This document shows, piece after piece, positions 44,213-53,709 of a stretch of DNA of 64,000 nucleotides. The notes under the pieces were generated by a model that had not been told where the DNA came from, made no database searches, and was given only the letters and a program-made list of their open reading frames with translations. The number at the start of each line of letters is the position of its first letter. The stretch's first letter is position 1. Origin of the DNA: Paraburkholderia phenoliruptrix (lineage in GTDB: Bacteria; Pseudomonadota; Gammaproteobacteria; Burkholderiales; Burkholderiaceae); assembly GCF_019511605.1 (NCBI RefSeq), contig NZ_JAEUAV010000008.1, positions 1 through 64,000 of the forward strand, given 5' to 3'. The position numbers and the translations under genes were made by a program.

Positions 44213-46918
44213 TCAGAAGCGATAAGTCGCACCGACCTGGAAGAAGCGGCCGATGTTGGTGTAAAGCGACTGGTCATAGCCGGTGATATCCGGCGTGGCC
44301 TGCCACTCCACGTCGAACGGCGGCTTGCGATCGAAAATGTTGTTGATGCCGCCGTAGATGGTCCAGTGCTTGAAGCCGCGATACGTGGCCATCAGGTTGA
44401 ACTGGCTATACGAAGCCACCGACAAGGTGCCGCCGTCGCCGAATTCGTCCGCCACCGCGTTGGTGTACGGCCCGGTGTACTGCCACGTGAGCGTCGTGGT
44501 GAACTTGCGGTAATCCCAGCTCAGGCTCGTATTGCCCTTCCAGCGCGGATTGCTCGCGCCAAACGGCTGCAGCAGCGCAAGGTTGTTGCCGGCGAAGTCC
44601 TGGGTCGGCGCGCCGGGGCTATTGAGCTTGAAGTGCCACACGTAAGCCCAGTCGCCCGCCAGCGTGAAGGTACCGAACTTCGTGGCGACCGACTTGCGGA
44701 AGTTCATGTCGAAACCGTCGGTGTCGAGCGAGCCGAGATTGACGAACTGTTCCTTGATGTAGGCAACGGTGCCGTCGGCATTGCGAATCACCGTCGACGG
44801 GTCGTTTGCGTTCATCACCGCGTTCGGATCGTTGGTGCCGATCACGCCGTCGATGTGAATCTTATAGAACGCCGCGCCGATATCCGTTGACGAGTCCGGC
44901 GAAAGCTGGAAGCCAATGTTGTAGTTCTTGGTCCGCTCCGGCGAGAGGTTCGGATTGCCGTTGACCTGCTCGGTCGTGAAGTGCTTGGTCGGCACGCCGC
45001 TCGGGTCGTTCGGGTCCACCAGATTCTGGTGCGCGAGGTAGGTCGCCTGCGAGTTTTCGACGAGCGTCGGCGCACGGAAACCGCGACTGTACGACGCAAA
45101 GGTCGTGAGCGCCTGGACCGGCTGGAAGCGCAGCGCGAAACTCGGCGAGAAGGCCCCGCCGAAATCGCTGTAGTGGTCGTAACGGCCCGCCTGCGTGAAC
45201 GTCAGGTTGCGGATGATCGGAATGTCGATCTGGTAATAGACGGCGGCCACGTTGCGCTCGCCGTCGACGGTCTGCACGTTGGCCGGCGCCGTCACGCCGA
45301 GTGCGCTGTAGGTGCGCGAGTTGATGATCGAGCTCTCGTGACGGAATTCCGTACCGAAGCCGACGCCGACGGGTCCGCCCGGCAGGTTGAACAGATTGCC
45401 CGTGGAGGTTTTCGCCGTCACGCTGTCGAGCTTCGAGATCGCCTGCTCGTAATCGTTCTGGAACACGCCGTTCAGTCCGTTCGGCGTGGCAGACGGATTT
45501 GAGAAGTTATATCCACCGTTTTGCAGAATGTTCTCGACGCCCGCCACGTTCAGCACGTTTCTGTAGGTGGTGTCGACGGTGCTTTGCGAGTGACCGTAGT
45601 CCGCGGACCAGTCCCAGTCGCCGAACTTCTGCGTGGTGAAGGAGCCCTTCACGCCCGTCATCGCGCGCCAGAAGGTGGACACCGTATCCGCCGAAACGGT
45701 ATTCGGGAACGTGTAGTTGATCTGCGCCGGCGCGCCGAACGGGTTGAACGGGTTCGTTGCGGGGACCGTGCGCGACAGCGGCAGCGCGGAGCCGGTTGCC
45801 GGGTTGAACGCGTTCGTCGTGCTCGCAAGCGCAGCCGGACCTTCGTTCTGGACTGTCTCGTTGCGGCTCACCCACAAATCGGCGTAGGCCTGCACGTCGT
45901 CGTTGATCTTGAAGGTGCCACGCACCTTTGCGTTCAGACGGGTCGTGGACGGAACCAGCGACGTCGTGCTCGCCGGGTTCGATTTGCAGGTTGCGCCGCC
46001 GTTTGCCGACACGCTGCCGGGCGGGCATGGGCTCAGAGCGGTCTGGGTGCCGTCCGGCGCAGTCCAGTACGACTGCTGGTTGGGACCGAGCGGACCCGCG
46101 AGGCCGCCGGGGAACTGGCTGAAGTCCTGGTTGGCCGTCATCGACCGGTCGGCCAGCGAAGAGCCGCTGTCGCGGTAATAGCTCGCCGCCGCCGTCACGT
46201 TGAAGCGATCCGCATTCAGATCGCCGAAGCCGCCGAGCACGCCGAAGTTGCCTTGCGCATCGCCCGGATGCTGCGCCTTGCCGAGCTGGCCGTCGATCTG
46301 CAAGCCCTGAAAATTCTTCTTCGTGATGATGTTGACCACGCCCGCAATCGCGTCCGATCCATAGACGGACACCGCGCCGGTCTTCACGATATCGATGTGG
46401 TCCACCATGTTCAGCGGAATCGAATTCACGTCGAAGAACGTGTCCGTGAAGTTCACCGCCTTGCCGTAGTTCGCGACGCGCTGCCCGTCGACGAGCACCA
46501 GCGTGTATTTCTCGCTCAGACCACGGAGCGCAATGCCGCCGCCGCCCTGGGCCGAACTGTTCATCGTGGTCTGCCCCCAACTGCTGCCCGAGTTGGCCGA
46601 CGTGCCGCGCAGAAAATCGGCCACGGTCGTGTAACCGCTTTGCTCGATTTCCTTGGGCGTGATGGTTTGCACCTCGGTATTGCCGACTTTGTCCGACGTG
46701 CGGATCAGCGAGCCGGTGACCTCGACCCGCTGCATCTTCGTGACGTTGCCCGGGTCGGCTACGGCGGGTGTAGCCGCAGTAGCCTCCGACGCCGGGGCCG
46801 CTGCGGCACTACCGGTCGGTTGGCTTTGCGCAAGCGCCGGCGCCGCGATCGCCGCCGACAACGCGAGTTCTGCCCAAACCATTCTTCTGATGGCCAACGC
46901 CAATGCCCTTTGTTTCAT
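44213..46918 (-). CDS. TonB-dependent outer-membrane receptor
   Basis: 901 residues from the ATG at 46918, which follows GAGAAGGGGA and starts a signal peptide cut near APALAQ. A plug domain (RVEVTGSLIRTS, YTTVADFLRG, YTLVLVDGQRVANYG, VYGSDAIAGVVNIITKK) is followed by a 22-strand barrel and a terminal aromatic residue (ATYRF). The plug belongs to the 'VEVTGSLI' group often linked to peptide or carbohydrate uptake. Followed by exbB-exbD-tonB-yejABEF on the same strand; the ligand is unknown, and the partner Yej system suggests a peptide. Confidence 0.94.
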   Translation of the reverse strand: MKQRALALAIRRMVWAELALSAAIAAPALAQSQPTGSAAAAPASEATAATPAVADPGNVTKMQRVEVTGSLIRTSDKVGNTEVQTITPKEIEQSGYTTVADFLRGTSANSGSSWGQTTMNSSAQGGGGIALRGLSEKYTLVLVDGQRVANYGKAVNFTDTFFDVNSIPLNMVDHIDIVKTGAVSVYGSDAIAGVVNIITKKNFQGLQIDGQLGKAQHPGDAQGNFGVLGGFGDLNADRFNVTAAASYYRDSGSSLADRSMTANQDFSQFPGGLAGPLGPNQQSYWTAPDGTQTALSPCPPGSVSANGGATCKSNPASTTSLVPSTTRLNAKVRGTFKINDDVQAYADLWVSRNETVQNEGPAALASTTNAFNPATGSALPLSRTVPATNPFNPFGAPAQINYTFPNTVSADTVSTFWRAMTGVKGSFTTQKFGDWDWSADYGHSQSTVDTTYRNVLNVAGVENILQNGGYNFSNPSATPNGLNGVFQNDYEQAISKLDSVTAKTSTGNLFNLPGGPVGVGFGTEFRHESSIINSRTYSALGVTAPANVQTVDGERNVAAVYYQIDIPIIRNLTFTQAGRYDHYSDFGGAFSPSFALRFQPVQALTTFASYSRGFRAPTLVENSQATYLAHQNLVDPNDPSGVPTKHFTTEQVNGNPNLSPERTKNYNIGFQLSPDSSTDIGAAFYKIHIDGVIGTNDPNAVMNANDPSTVIRNADGTVAYIKEQFVNLGSLDTDGFDMNFRKSVATKFGTFTLAGDWAYVWHFKLNSPGAPTQDFAGNNLALLQPFGASNPRWKGNTSLSWDYRKFTTTLTWQYTGPYTNAVADEFGDGGTLSVASYSQFNLMATYRGFKHWTIYGGINNIFDRKPPFDVEWQATPDITGYDQSLYTNIGRFFQVGATYRF

Positions 46919-48057
46919 TTTCCCCTTCTCGCCTGTCAGTAAAGACCACACCTGTTGTGCAAAGAGAAGTCTTGTGAACTCCTCCGCCTTTTTTACAACG
47001 ACGACGCACCACGATTTACCGCTCATGCCCCGCTTAAGTGCAAAACATGTCCAAAACCGTTAATTCGCTTTTATTCTTTATGGGAATGCATATACGACGA
47101 TCCGATAAAAGAACTTCAAATAAGTAATCCTAATTACTTAACAAAATGAAAGCACTTTTCTTTCTGGAACATTTCATTTCTGTCCAAACCTTGGTATGAC
47201 CATCACTTCACAATGGCTTCGTCGCGCCACGCACTTCGACCGCAAAACTGTTTCGGATACCTAAGTTCCTGTCGTTGAGCCGGGAATGCTGCAAAGGTCG
47301 TTACCCGCGCTCGGCTTTCGGGCGTTCGGGCAATTCTGTCAGGCAATAGAAAGCATTGGGCACCCCTCTCGCCTGTTCCGTTGCGCTGCCCTGCAAGCGC
47401 TGTCAGGTGCGGCAGGCGGCGCTTTGGGTGGCAGAAACATAGCAAGCCAGAATCGCCGAGTCAAAATTTGTTTGATGTGCGCAAATTTTGTTTCGTGCCC
47501 CCTGCGACGAGCTCGCCACCCTTTGCATTGGACGCTGCACCCTCAACCTGGACGCCGCACGAACTTCGAGCGCGAGCGAAGACAGCGGCCGAATGACGGA
47601 CGCATGACTCTGCTCAGGCGGGAAAAGCGTGCGGAGAGATCTTATCTATCTCGCGGCCAGGCGCCGGCTGTTACGAGGCGCTCAATGGACTGGGACAATA
47701 ACAAATCAAAATGGGCCGTCAAACTTTTTTTGATGGCATTGTTTCAATCTTGCACTACGCGGGACATTAGATGGATTGCTCCACCACGTGCGAATTTTGA
47801 TGCCCTTTTCCCATACACGGAATGTGCGGATATCGTAATTCGACTAAACAAAGCATCGACCGGAACTAAACAACGAGGCGCGAAAGAAACTGGCGGTGAG
47901 GTGCGTTCGGATTTCGCGGGTAGTTGGCTGCCCTCGCTTGCGGTCGCCGCGTGCGGCCAGCATTGCGATGTCCACCGGCGGGATGCACGCGGCGTCGGCG
48001 TGGCATGCTTGACTTGCGTCAACCATGCTTTACCGCCTGGTGCGAGCATACAGCCAG
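46919..48057. other. long intergenic region upstream of the TonB receptor
   Basis: About 1.1 kb, AT-richer than the rest, especially 47040-47200 and 47460-47880. Plus-strand frames are open for long stretches but encode Arg/Pro-rich shadow-like sequence without a ribosome binding site. I recognise no gene or RNA here; it should contain the receptor promoter. Confidence 0.4.
47122..47139. promoter_or_regulatory. palindromic operator-like site
   Basis: AAGTAAT-CCTA-ATTACTT is a perfect 7-bp inverted repeat with a 4-bp centre in an AT-rich stretch, about 205 bp upstream of the receptor start. It looks like a dimeric regulator site; the regulator is unknown. Confidence 0.4.
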
Positions 48058-48306
48058 TCAGGCGGCGAAGAGTCGCGTGCCCATTGCGGCCGAAGGCGGC
48101 ACCGGCGGAAAGACGTCCCATGCACCGCTGCCATGCCGAAAGAACACAATGCTCAATGGACCCGTCGCTACCTGGCCTTCCAGGCGGACGTAGCGCGCCC
48201 CGTGGCTGCCGAAGCGCCCGACCTGGGTGATGCGCGCGGGGACCGAGCGCGTCGGCGCGAGCCATTTGTCGACAAGCGCCCTAAGGGGAATGATATTGCC
48301 GGTCAT
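48058..48306 (-). CDS. hypothetical protein (82 aa)
   Basis: 82 residues with a good ribosome binding site (GAGGAGCACGCG before the ATG). The sequence is not low-complexity (PLRALVDKWLAPTRSVPARI, ITQVGRFGSHGARYVRLEG, GPLSIVFFRHGSGAWDVFPP) and reads like a small soluble beta-rich protein. I do not recognise a family. No signal peptide or membrane segment. Confidence 0.6.
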   Translation of the reverse strand: MTGNIIPLRALVDKWLAPTRSVPARITQVGRFGSHGARYVRLEGQVATGPLSIVFFRHGSGAWDVFPPVPPSAAMGTRLFAA

Positions 48307-48566
48307 CGCGTGCTCCTCGGTCTGCGTCCAACGGGTGACTGAAGCTTGTTCAGCGGCCTTGTTGAGTACATTATTGGGAGCACGCCCGCAGAATTTAAAT
48401 CAGCGCAGCGTGAATCGCTTGTAGTCGTTGAGGTTGTGCGGTAGGAGTTTTCTGACTTGCGTTTGCGGCGAGCGTCGCATGCCGGGAAGCGATGGGCGTT
48501 GGCAGCTTACGGAGGGCTGCGCGCAGTCAGGACTATTCGGGCAATCGGCTCAATCAGGGAAGCATC

Positions 48567-49148
48567 ATGCGCAGACGGATGGCATACCTCGCCGCACTCG
48601 CGACCTTGCTCAGCGCATGTGCCTACGCCCCAACGCCCGCCCGCAGCCCGCAGGCGAGCGGCTCTGCTTGCAGCGCCGGCGCGCCGCTCGACCTCGAACG
48701 GTACATGGGGCGCTGGTACGTGATCGCCAACACACCCTTTCTCAGCGAACGGGATTACGTGGGCGACTACGACGAGTGGACACTACGTGCCGACGGAACG
48801 ATCGAAGATAAATACCTCGGCCGACGCCACGACTTCGATCAACCGGTCACCGGAAGCCACTTCGTCGCCAAGGTGATGCCTGGCACCGGCAACACGAAGT
48901 GGCGAGTGGGTCTGATCTGGCCGTTCGAAGTGGTGGTCGTTACCGCCTATGTCGATCCCGACTACCGCTATACGATCCGGTGCATGGAGGACGGCAACAT
49001 GGTGTGGATGCTTGCGCGCGACCCCGAGATGGACCAGGCCACCTACAAGGAGATGCTCGACCGGCTCGCCGCGTTGGGATTCAATACCGCCCGCATGCGT
49101 CGGGTTCCGCAAAAGCCGTCGCAGGTGGGCCAGCCGGGCTTCCGGTAA
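48567..49148 (+). CDS. blc: outer-membrane lipocalin (Blc-like)
   Basis: 193 residues. Lipoprotein signal with lipobox LLSAC near residue 18, then the lipocalin fold with the GxW motif (LERYMGRWYVIANTPF) and the conserved YRYTIRC and MVWMLARDPEMDQATYKEML segments of bacterial Blc. These bind fatty acids or lysophospholipids at the outer membrane. Confidence 0.93.
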   Translation: MRRRMAYLAALATLLSACAYAPTPARSPQASGSACSAGAPLDLERYMGRWYVIANTPFLSERDYVGDYDEWTLRADGTIEDKYLGRRHDFDQPVTGSHFVAKVMPGTGNTKWRVGLIWPFEVVVVTAYVDPDYRYTIRCMEDGNMVWMLARDPEMDQATYKEMLDRLAALGFNTARMRRVPQKPSQVGQPGFR

Positions 49149-49177
49149 GCGCTCGGTGTAAGCCCGTCGTGTCCCGA

Positions 49178-51277
49178 TCAGAACGATTCGCGCGAAAGGT
49201 GATTCACGTCGAGAGGCGCCTTGCCTTCCCAGGTCTCGGCGATTCTAGCTAGCGACGAAATGATGCAGTGAACCGATGTGCCCGCTGCGAAACTAGCCAC
49301 TACGCCCGCGTCCCGCAGCGCACTTTGACTCTCCGGTCCGATAATACCGCCGACAACAATCGGTATTCGTAGACTGCGTTCGCACATGCGTTGATGCAAT
49401 TGAGAAATCAACTCGCCATGCGCGCCGGCAAGCGACGATATGCCGATAATGTCAACGCACTCGCGCTCGGCCATGGCCAGCACCTCGTCAGGAGAGGCAA
49501 ACATGGTTCCTGTGAAGACTTCGAAGCCCGCGTCACTCAGTGCGGCCGCGACAACTCGCGCTCCACGGTCGTGTCCGTCCTGACCGAGTTTTGCGATCAG
49601 CATGCGCGGGGCGCGGGCGAGGCGCCTGGTTGCATCGGCCACGGCACGGCAAGAGTCTTGCCATTCCGGATCGGTCGCAACCGTTTCACCGTAGAAGTCA
49701 CGAGAAATGGGCAAGTCACACTGATATCTTGGCCAGATCACCTCTAGCGCCTGAGTGCACTCGCCAACGGTGGCGCGAGCTCGCACGCATGCCATCGTTA
49801 GCTCGAGAAGATTGTGGCTCCCGCTTCGAGCGGCTTCGGTTAATGCCTCGAGCGTCTCGCGCACTCGCTTTGGGTCGCGGCTAGCCCTGGTCTCCGCAAG
49901 CCTTCGGGCCTGCATCGTTTGCACCTGCCGCCCGTCGACCGTTTGCGGAACGGCAAGCTCATCTTCATCTCTCGCGAGAAACCGGTTGACGCCGACAATC
50001 GTCCGTTCGCCCGTTTCGATTTCTGCTTGCGTTTCTAAAGCACACCTGTGGATCTTGTCGCGCACCCAACCCGAAACAACGACTTCGACCACGCCGCCAC
50101 GCTCGTCGATTTCATCCATGACAGCACGCACGCGTCGGGACATATCTGCCGTCACCGCTTCCATCATGTACGATCCCGCCCACGGATCGACGACCTCCGA
50201 CACATGCGTTTCGTGCTGCAGAATCAATTGCGTATCGCGAGCGAGTCTCGCTGATTCTGTACAAGGAAGTGAAAGAGCTTCGTCGTATCCGTTAGTGTGC
50301 AGAGACTGCGTGCCGCCAAACACGGCCGCTAATGCCCCCACTGTCGTGCGCACGACATTGTTCATTGGCTTTTGCGCGGTCAACGCCCATCCGGAGGTCT
50401 GACAATGCATTCGCAGCGCGCGCGCTCTGTCTGTCGTGGCCCCACTGTGCGAAGCTATTTCCGACCAGAGGATTCGCGCCGCTCTGAGCTTTGCTATCTC
50501 GACGTAAAAGTCCATCCCCACGCCGAAGAAGAAGCTCATGCGCTCGCACGCGTCGTTGGCATCCATTCCCCGTTCCAACAGTATCTCTATGTACTTGCGG
50601 GCATTAGCCATCGTCAATGCAAGCTCAAGTACCGCGTCTGCTCCCGCCTCCTGGAAGTGGTATCCAGACACGGAGAGCGCATTGAATCTCGGCACGTGTC
50701 GGGAGAGATACTCGACAACGTCGGCCGCGATGCGCAATGAAGGTTCAGGTGCAAAAATGCTCGCGTTGCGCACCATGAACTCTTTCAAAATGTCATTCTG
50801 GATTGTCCCTCGCAGTTTGGATGCATGTATGCCGCGCTCCTCTGCTGCGACGATGAAAGCAGCAAGCACGGGGAGGACCGCCCCGTTCATCGTCATCGAC
50901 ACCGACACTGCGTCGAGCGCGATGCCCTCGAACAGCCGCGCCATGTCATCCACGGTATCGATAGCGACGCCGGTCATGCCGACATCCGCGCTCGCAGCCA
51001 CGTCGTCCGAATCGTAGCCCCGTTGGGTCGGCAGATCGAATGCGACCGAAAGGCCCTGTGCGCCTTCGCTCAAAGCTCTGCGAAACGCGAGATTCGTGTC
51101 AGAGGCCTGCGCATAGCCCGCATACTGACGTATGGTCCAAGGCTTTTCTGTGTACATCGATGCGAACGGACCTCGCACGAACGGCGCTTCGCCCGGCATG
51201 CTGTCCAGATGCTCAATGCCGCAGAGATCCGCGCGCGTATATACCGACTTGAGCGGCACTGCACGATGCTGGCTCAT
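49178..51277 (-). CDS. B12-dependent acyl-CoA mutase (methylmalonyl-CoA mutase-like)
   Basis: 699 residues: an N-terminal TIM-barrel mutase domain (about 10-530) joined to a B12-binding domain (about 555-690). The cobalt-ligand motif DxHxxG is present as DGHDRG (His569), preceded by the conserved Lys in AKLGQ. In the barrel RQYAGY (Tyr52), EFMVRN (Arg170) and SGYHFQEAGA (His207) correspond to residues that in methylmalonyl-CoA mutase contact the substrate carboxylate and carbonyl, which favours a methylmalonyl-like over an isobutyryl-type substrate. The start overlaps the upstream LnmK-like stop (ATGA). No MeaB-type chaperone gene is adjacent. As the last gene of a Nit1C operon, its role there is unexplained. 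Confidence 0.9.
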   Translation of the reverse strand: MSQHRAVPLKSVYTRADLCGIEHLDSMPGEAPFVRGPFASMYTEKPWTIRQYAGYAQASDTNLAFRRALSEGAQGLSVAFDLPTQRGYDSDDVAASADVGMTGVAIDTVDDMARLFEGIALDAVSVSMTMNGAVLPVLAAFIVAAEERGIHASKLRGTIQNDILKEFMVRNASIFAPEPSLRIAADVVEYLSRHVPRFNALSVSGYHFQEAGADAVLELALTMANARKYIEILLERGMDANDACERMSFFFGVGMDFYVEIAKLRAARILWSEIASHSGATTDRARALRMHCQTSGWALTAQKPMNNVVRTTVGALAAVFGGTQSLHTNGYDEALSLPCTESARLARDTQLILQHETHVSEVVDPWAGSYMMEAVTADMSRRVRAVMDEIDERGGVVEVVVSGWVRDKIHRCALETQAEIETGERTIVGVNRFLARDEDELAVPQTVDGRQVQTMQARRLAETRASRDPKRVRETLEALTEAARSGSHNLLELTMACVRARATVGECTQALEVIWPRYQCDLPISRDFYGETVATDPEWQDSCRAVADATRRLARAPRMLIAKLGQDGHDRGARVVAAALSDAGFEVFTGTMFASPDEVLAMAERECVDIIGISSLAGAHGELISQLHQRMCERSLRIPIVVGGIIGPESQSALRDAGVVASFAAGTSVHCIISSLARIAETWEGKAPLDVNHLSRESF

Positions 51278-52089
51278 CGGCGTCTCCAGCGTTTTTCAGT
51301 TATCACATCGGCGATCTTCATGCCGTCGCTTTTGCGGCGCACTTCTGTCCAGTGCCGGATGCCCTGTTCATTTTCCGCATGACCGACCATCCGCACGCTC
51401 AACGTGTCGCCTACGTCGACGTTGCCGTAGTAGAACAGCGAGCGGTTCGTCACGAGAGGCGGTTCGTCACATTGCCGCCATTGCCATTCGGCGCGGTCGA
51501 CAAAGGCCTGGAAGCTCGCGAAGTACAGAAAGTTCGCGCCGTTGAAATCACCGTTGGGGCACGGCAGGAACTCGATCGGACCAGCCGCGGCTGGCTCGAG
51601 ATCGGACAGCACGGTGCGGTCGGCCGCGCGCAGGCGCTTGCTCATTTGCAGCATCTGCGCTGCGCGTTCGGGCATCGGCGCGATTTCGCCTGACAACGCC
51701 GCCAGTGCTGCGCGCGCCACAACGCGATTGCTTCGCGCCTCGCCGCGTGTGAGGAAGGCAGACGACATCGACAGGTCCACGATTTGATTGCCGCCGCGCA
51801 CGATCCGATGCGTGCTGAAGTGGCGCACAGGTCCCGTTCTGCATAGTGTGCTGTGAATATCGAACACGTCGTTTTCGGCGATCGCGTCGAGACCGCTAGT
51901 CTGCAAGCGGATCCCCGTGAAGGCCGCGTACGAACGGTGGCCGTTGTCGTCGTGGAAGTCGGGTTGCGCCCGCCCTGCGTGCTCGGCAAGCGCTTCCCAA
52001 TGGCGATGCCCGCATTCCTTCAGCAGCCAGTTTTCGGACAGGCCCGTATAGCTCAGTTGCGGCATGCCGGCGCGATAGCGATGAATCAT
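51274..52089 (-). CDS. LnmK/Pnap_2097-like double hot-dog biosynthetic protein
   Basis: 271 residues beginning at the ATG two bases after the flavoprotein stop. The start MPQLSYTGLSENWLLKECG and the later NGDFNGANFLYFASFQAF and DVGDTLSVRM segments match, from memory, the Pnap_2097 family, whose characterised relative LnmK decarboxylates methylmalonyl-CoA while loading an acyl carrier protein. The assignment to that family is by recognition and is moderately sure; the activity here is inference. The following gene encodes a methylmalonyl-CoA-mutase-like enzyme, which could supply the substrate. Confidence 0.65.
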   Translation of the reverse strand: MIHRYRAGMPQLSYTGLSENWLLKECGHRHWEALAEHAGRAQPDFHDDNGHRSYAAFTGIRLQTSGLDAIAENDVFDIHSTLCRTGPVRHFSTHRIVRGGNQIVDLSMSSAFLTRGEARSNRVVARAALAALSGEIAPMPERAAQMLQMSKRLRAADRTVLSDLEPAAAGPIEFLPCPNGDFNGANFLYFASFQAFVDRAEWQWRQCDEPPLVTNRSLFYYGNVDVGDTLSVRMVGHAENEQGIRHWTEVRRKSDGMKIADVITEKRWRRR

Positions 52090-52091
52090 GC

Positions 52092-53381
52092 TCACGCCGC
52101 ACGGCTCGCCGACGTGGCGATGGTCGAGCGGATCGCGCCGACAACATGCTCGGCATCGCGCGCGATTCCCGAGAAACGGCCCGATCCCCATGTATGCAGC
52201 CACGGCAGGCCGATAAAATACAAGCCCGCTTGCGGCGTGATGCCGCGATTATGGGCTGGATAGCCGCGCCCATTGAAAACGGGTGCATCGATCCAGCTGA
52301 AGTCGGGTCTAAAGCCAATACACCAGATGATCGACGCAATGCCGCTCTGTGCGAGATCGAGCGACGTGCGCTCGCCCTGAGGGCTCCACACCGGCTTGTA
52401 GGGAACACCCTGCGGAGCGTCGATACCGTGCTTGTCGATAAATGCGTCGATGCTCGCGTTGATGCGGTTGTAGGTGTCGTCGGCGCTATCGAGATTGCTG
52501 GTCAGATTCGGCGCGAAGTGCAGGCGGCCGTCGCGCAGGTCGTCGAGCCTGCCATACAGTTCCATGCCTTCCAGCGCAAAGCGCCGCAGGTCGATGTCGC
52601 GGCCGCCGTCGCGCCCCGTTACGTAGTGATTCGTGTTGTCACGTACGCCTTCGCGCAACGGATGCTGATCGACGGGCATGTCGTAGTAGCGCATGTCCGC
52701 GAGCCAGTCCACTACGTCGCGACCGCGATAAAAGCGGGCACAGCGCGGTGCTTCACCTACGGCAAGATACACCTTGCGGCCCGCAAGATGCAGGTCTTCG
52801 GCTATCTGCGCACCCGACTGCCCCGAGCCGACCACGAGCACCGCGCCTTTGGGCAATGCCTCCGGGTTGCGATAGTGCGACGACTGCATCTGCACGATCC
52901 CCGCAGGCAGACGCTCCGCCATGCGCGGCACGATGGGCGTGTGATAGCCGCCCGACGCGACCACGACCTGGTCGGCGGTGAAGTCGCCGTTCGACGTCGA
53001 CACGAAGTAGCCGCCCGAGGGCAAACGCCTGACCTTGCGCACCTCCGTATGTTCGAGCACCGGTGCATCGACCATCGCGATGAAGCCGTCCAGATACGCG
53101 ATGATCTCGTCCTTTTTCATGAAGCCGTGCGGGTCGTCGCCGCGATACGGATAGCCGGGCAGCGCGCATTGCCAGTTCGGCGTGACAAGGCAGAACGCGT
53201 CCCAGCGCTGCGAGCGCCACGTATGCGTGAGCGTATGCTTTTCGATGACCAGATGATCGATGCCGGCCTCTTTCAGGTAGTAGCTGATCGACAAACCCGC
53301 CTGCCCGCCGCCCACCACGATTACCATGTGGTGCGGAAGTTCATTCTGTGCATTGAATGCGATGCTGTTTTCGTTCAACAT
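52092..53381 (-). CDS. MSMEG_0569-family flavin-dependent oxidoreductase (Nit1C)
   Basis: 429 residues. Two dinucleotide-binding motifs: VVGGGQAGLSISYYL near residue 24 (FAD) and VVGSGQSGAQIAEDL near 180 (NADPH). The layout is that of flavin monooxygenase-like proteins; this subgroup is a fixed member of the Nit1C/nitrogen-starvation cluster. ATG at 53381 is preferred to an upstream TTG. Starts 20 bp after the MSMEG_0570-like gene. Confidence 0.88.
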   Translation of the reverse strand: MLNENSIAFNAQNELPHHMVIVVGGGQAGLSISYYLKEAGIDHLVIEKHTLTHTWRSQRWDAFCLVTPNWQCALPGYPYRGDDPHGFMKKDEIIAYLDGFIAMVDAPVLEHTEVRKVRRLPSGGYFVSTSNGDFTADQVVVASGGYHTPIVPRMAERLPAGIVQMQSSHYRNPEALPKGAVLVVGSGQSGAQIAEDLHLAGRKVYLAVGEAPRCARFYRGRDVVDWLADMRYYDMPVDQHPLREGVRDNTNHYVTGRDGGRDIDLRRFALEGMELYGRLDDLRDGRLHFAPNLTSNLDSADDTYNRINASIDAFIDKHGIDAPQGVPYKPVWSPQGERTSLDLAQSGIASIIWCIGFRPDFSWIDAPVFNGRGYPAHNRGITPQAGLYFIGLPWLHTWGSGRFSGIARDAEHVVGAIRSTIATSASRAA

Positions 53382-53401
53382 GGTTCGTTCCTGCCCACGG
53401 T

Positions 53402-53686
53402 TCAAATAAGTTCGACGACCTTGACTTTGGCATTCGGGTCGCTGGCGAAACGCTGCGCGAGTTCTTCAATCTGCGCGAGCTGGTCCATCGCAGCCGAACA
53501 CGCAAAGCCGTATTTCTCGCGCACTCGTTCGGAGCCGATATGCAGCGCTTCGCGCGCCCTGCCGACAAAATCGTCGAGCGCGTAGCGTTGCCCTGCGACG
53601 AAAAACTCGCCGACCACCGTCGAAGGCGAATAGCAGTTGGCCTCGCTGCCGTCCGGCCACTGGACCTTGAAGTGCATGACTGGCAT
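53402..53686 (-). CDS. MSMEG_0570-family nitrogen starvation response protein (Nit1C)
   Basis: 94 residues (MHFKVQWPDGSEANCYSPST, then KYGFACSAAMDQLAQIEELA). Small conserved member of the Nit1C cluster with no known biochemical role. The ATG at 53686 follows AAGGATTTGTG, a suitable ribosome binding site; an adjacent upstream GTG is possible. Confidence 0.85.
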   Translation of the reverse strand: MPVMHFKVQWPDGSEANCYSPSTVVGEFFVAGQRYALDDFVGRAREALHIGSERVREKYGFACSAAMDQLAQIEELAQRFASDPNAKVKVVELI

Positions 53687-53709
53687 CACAAATCCTTTGA
53701 ATGAGAAAT

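Noticed and set aside
47286..48230. 314-codon plus-strand frame upstream of the lipocalin
   Set aside because: Arg/Pro/Cys-rich shadow-like composition, no ribosome binding site, and it overlaps a better small gene on the other strand.
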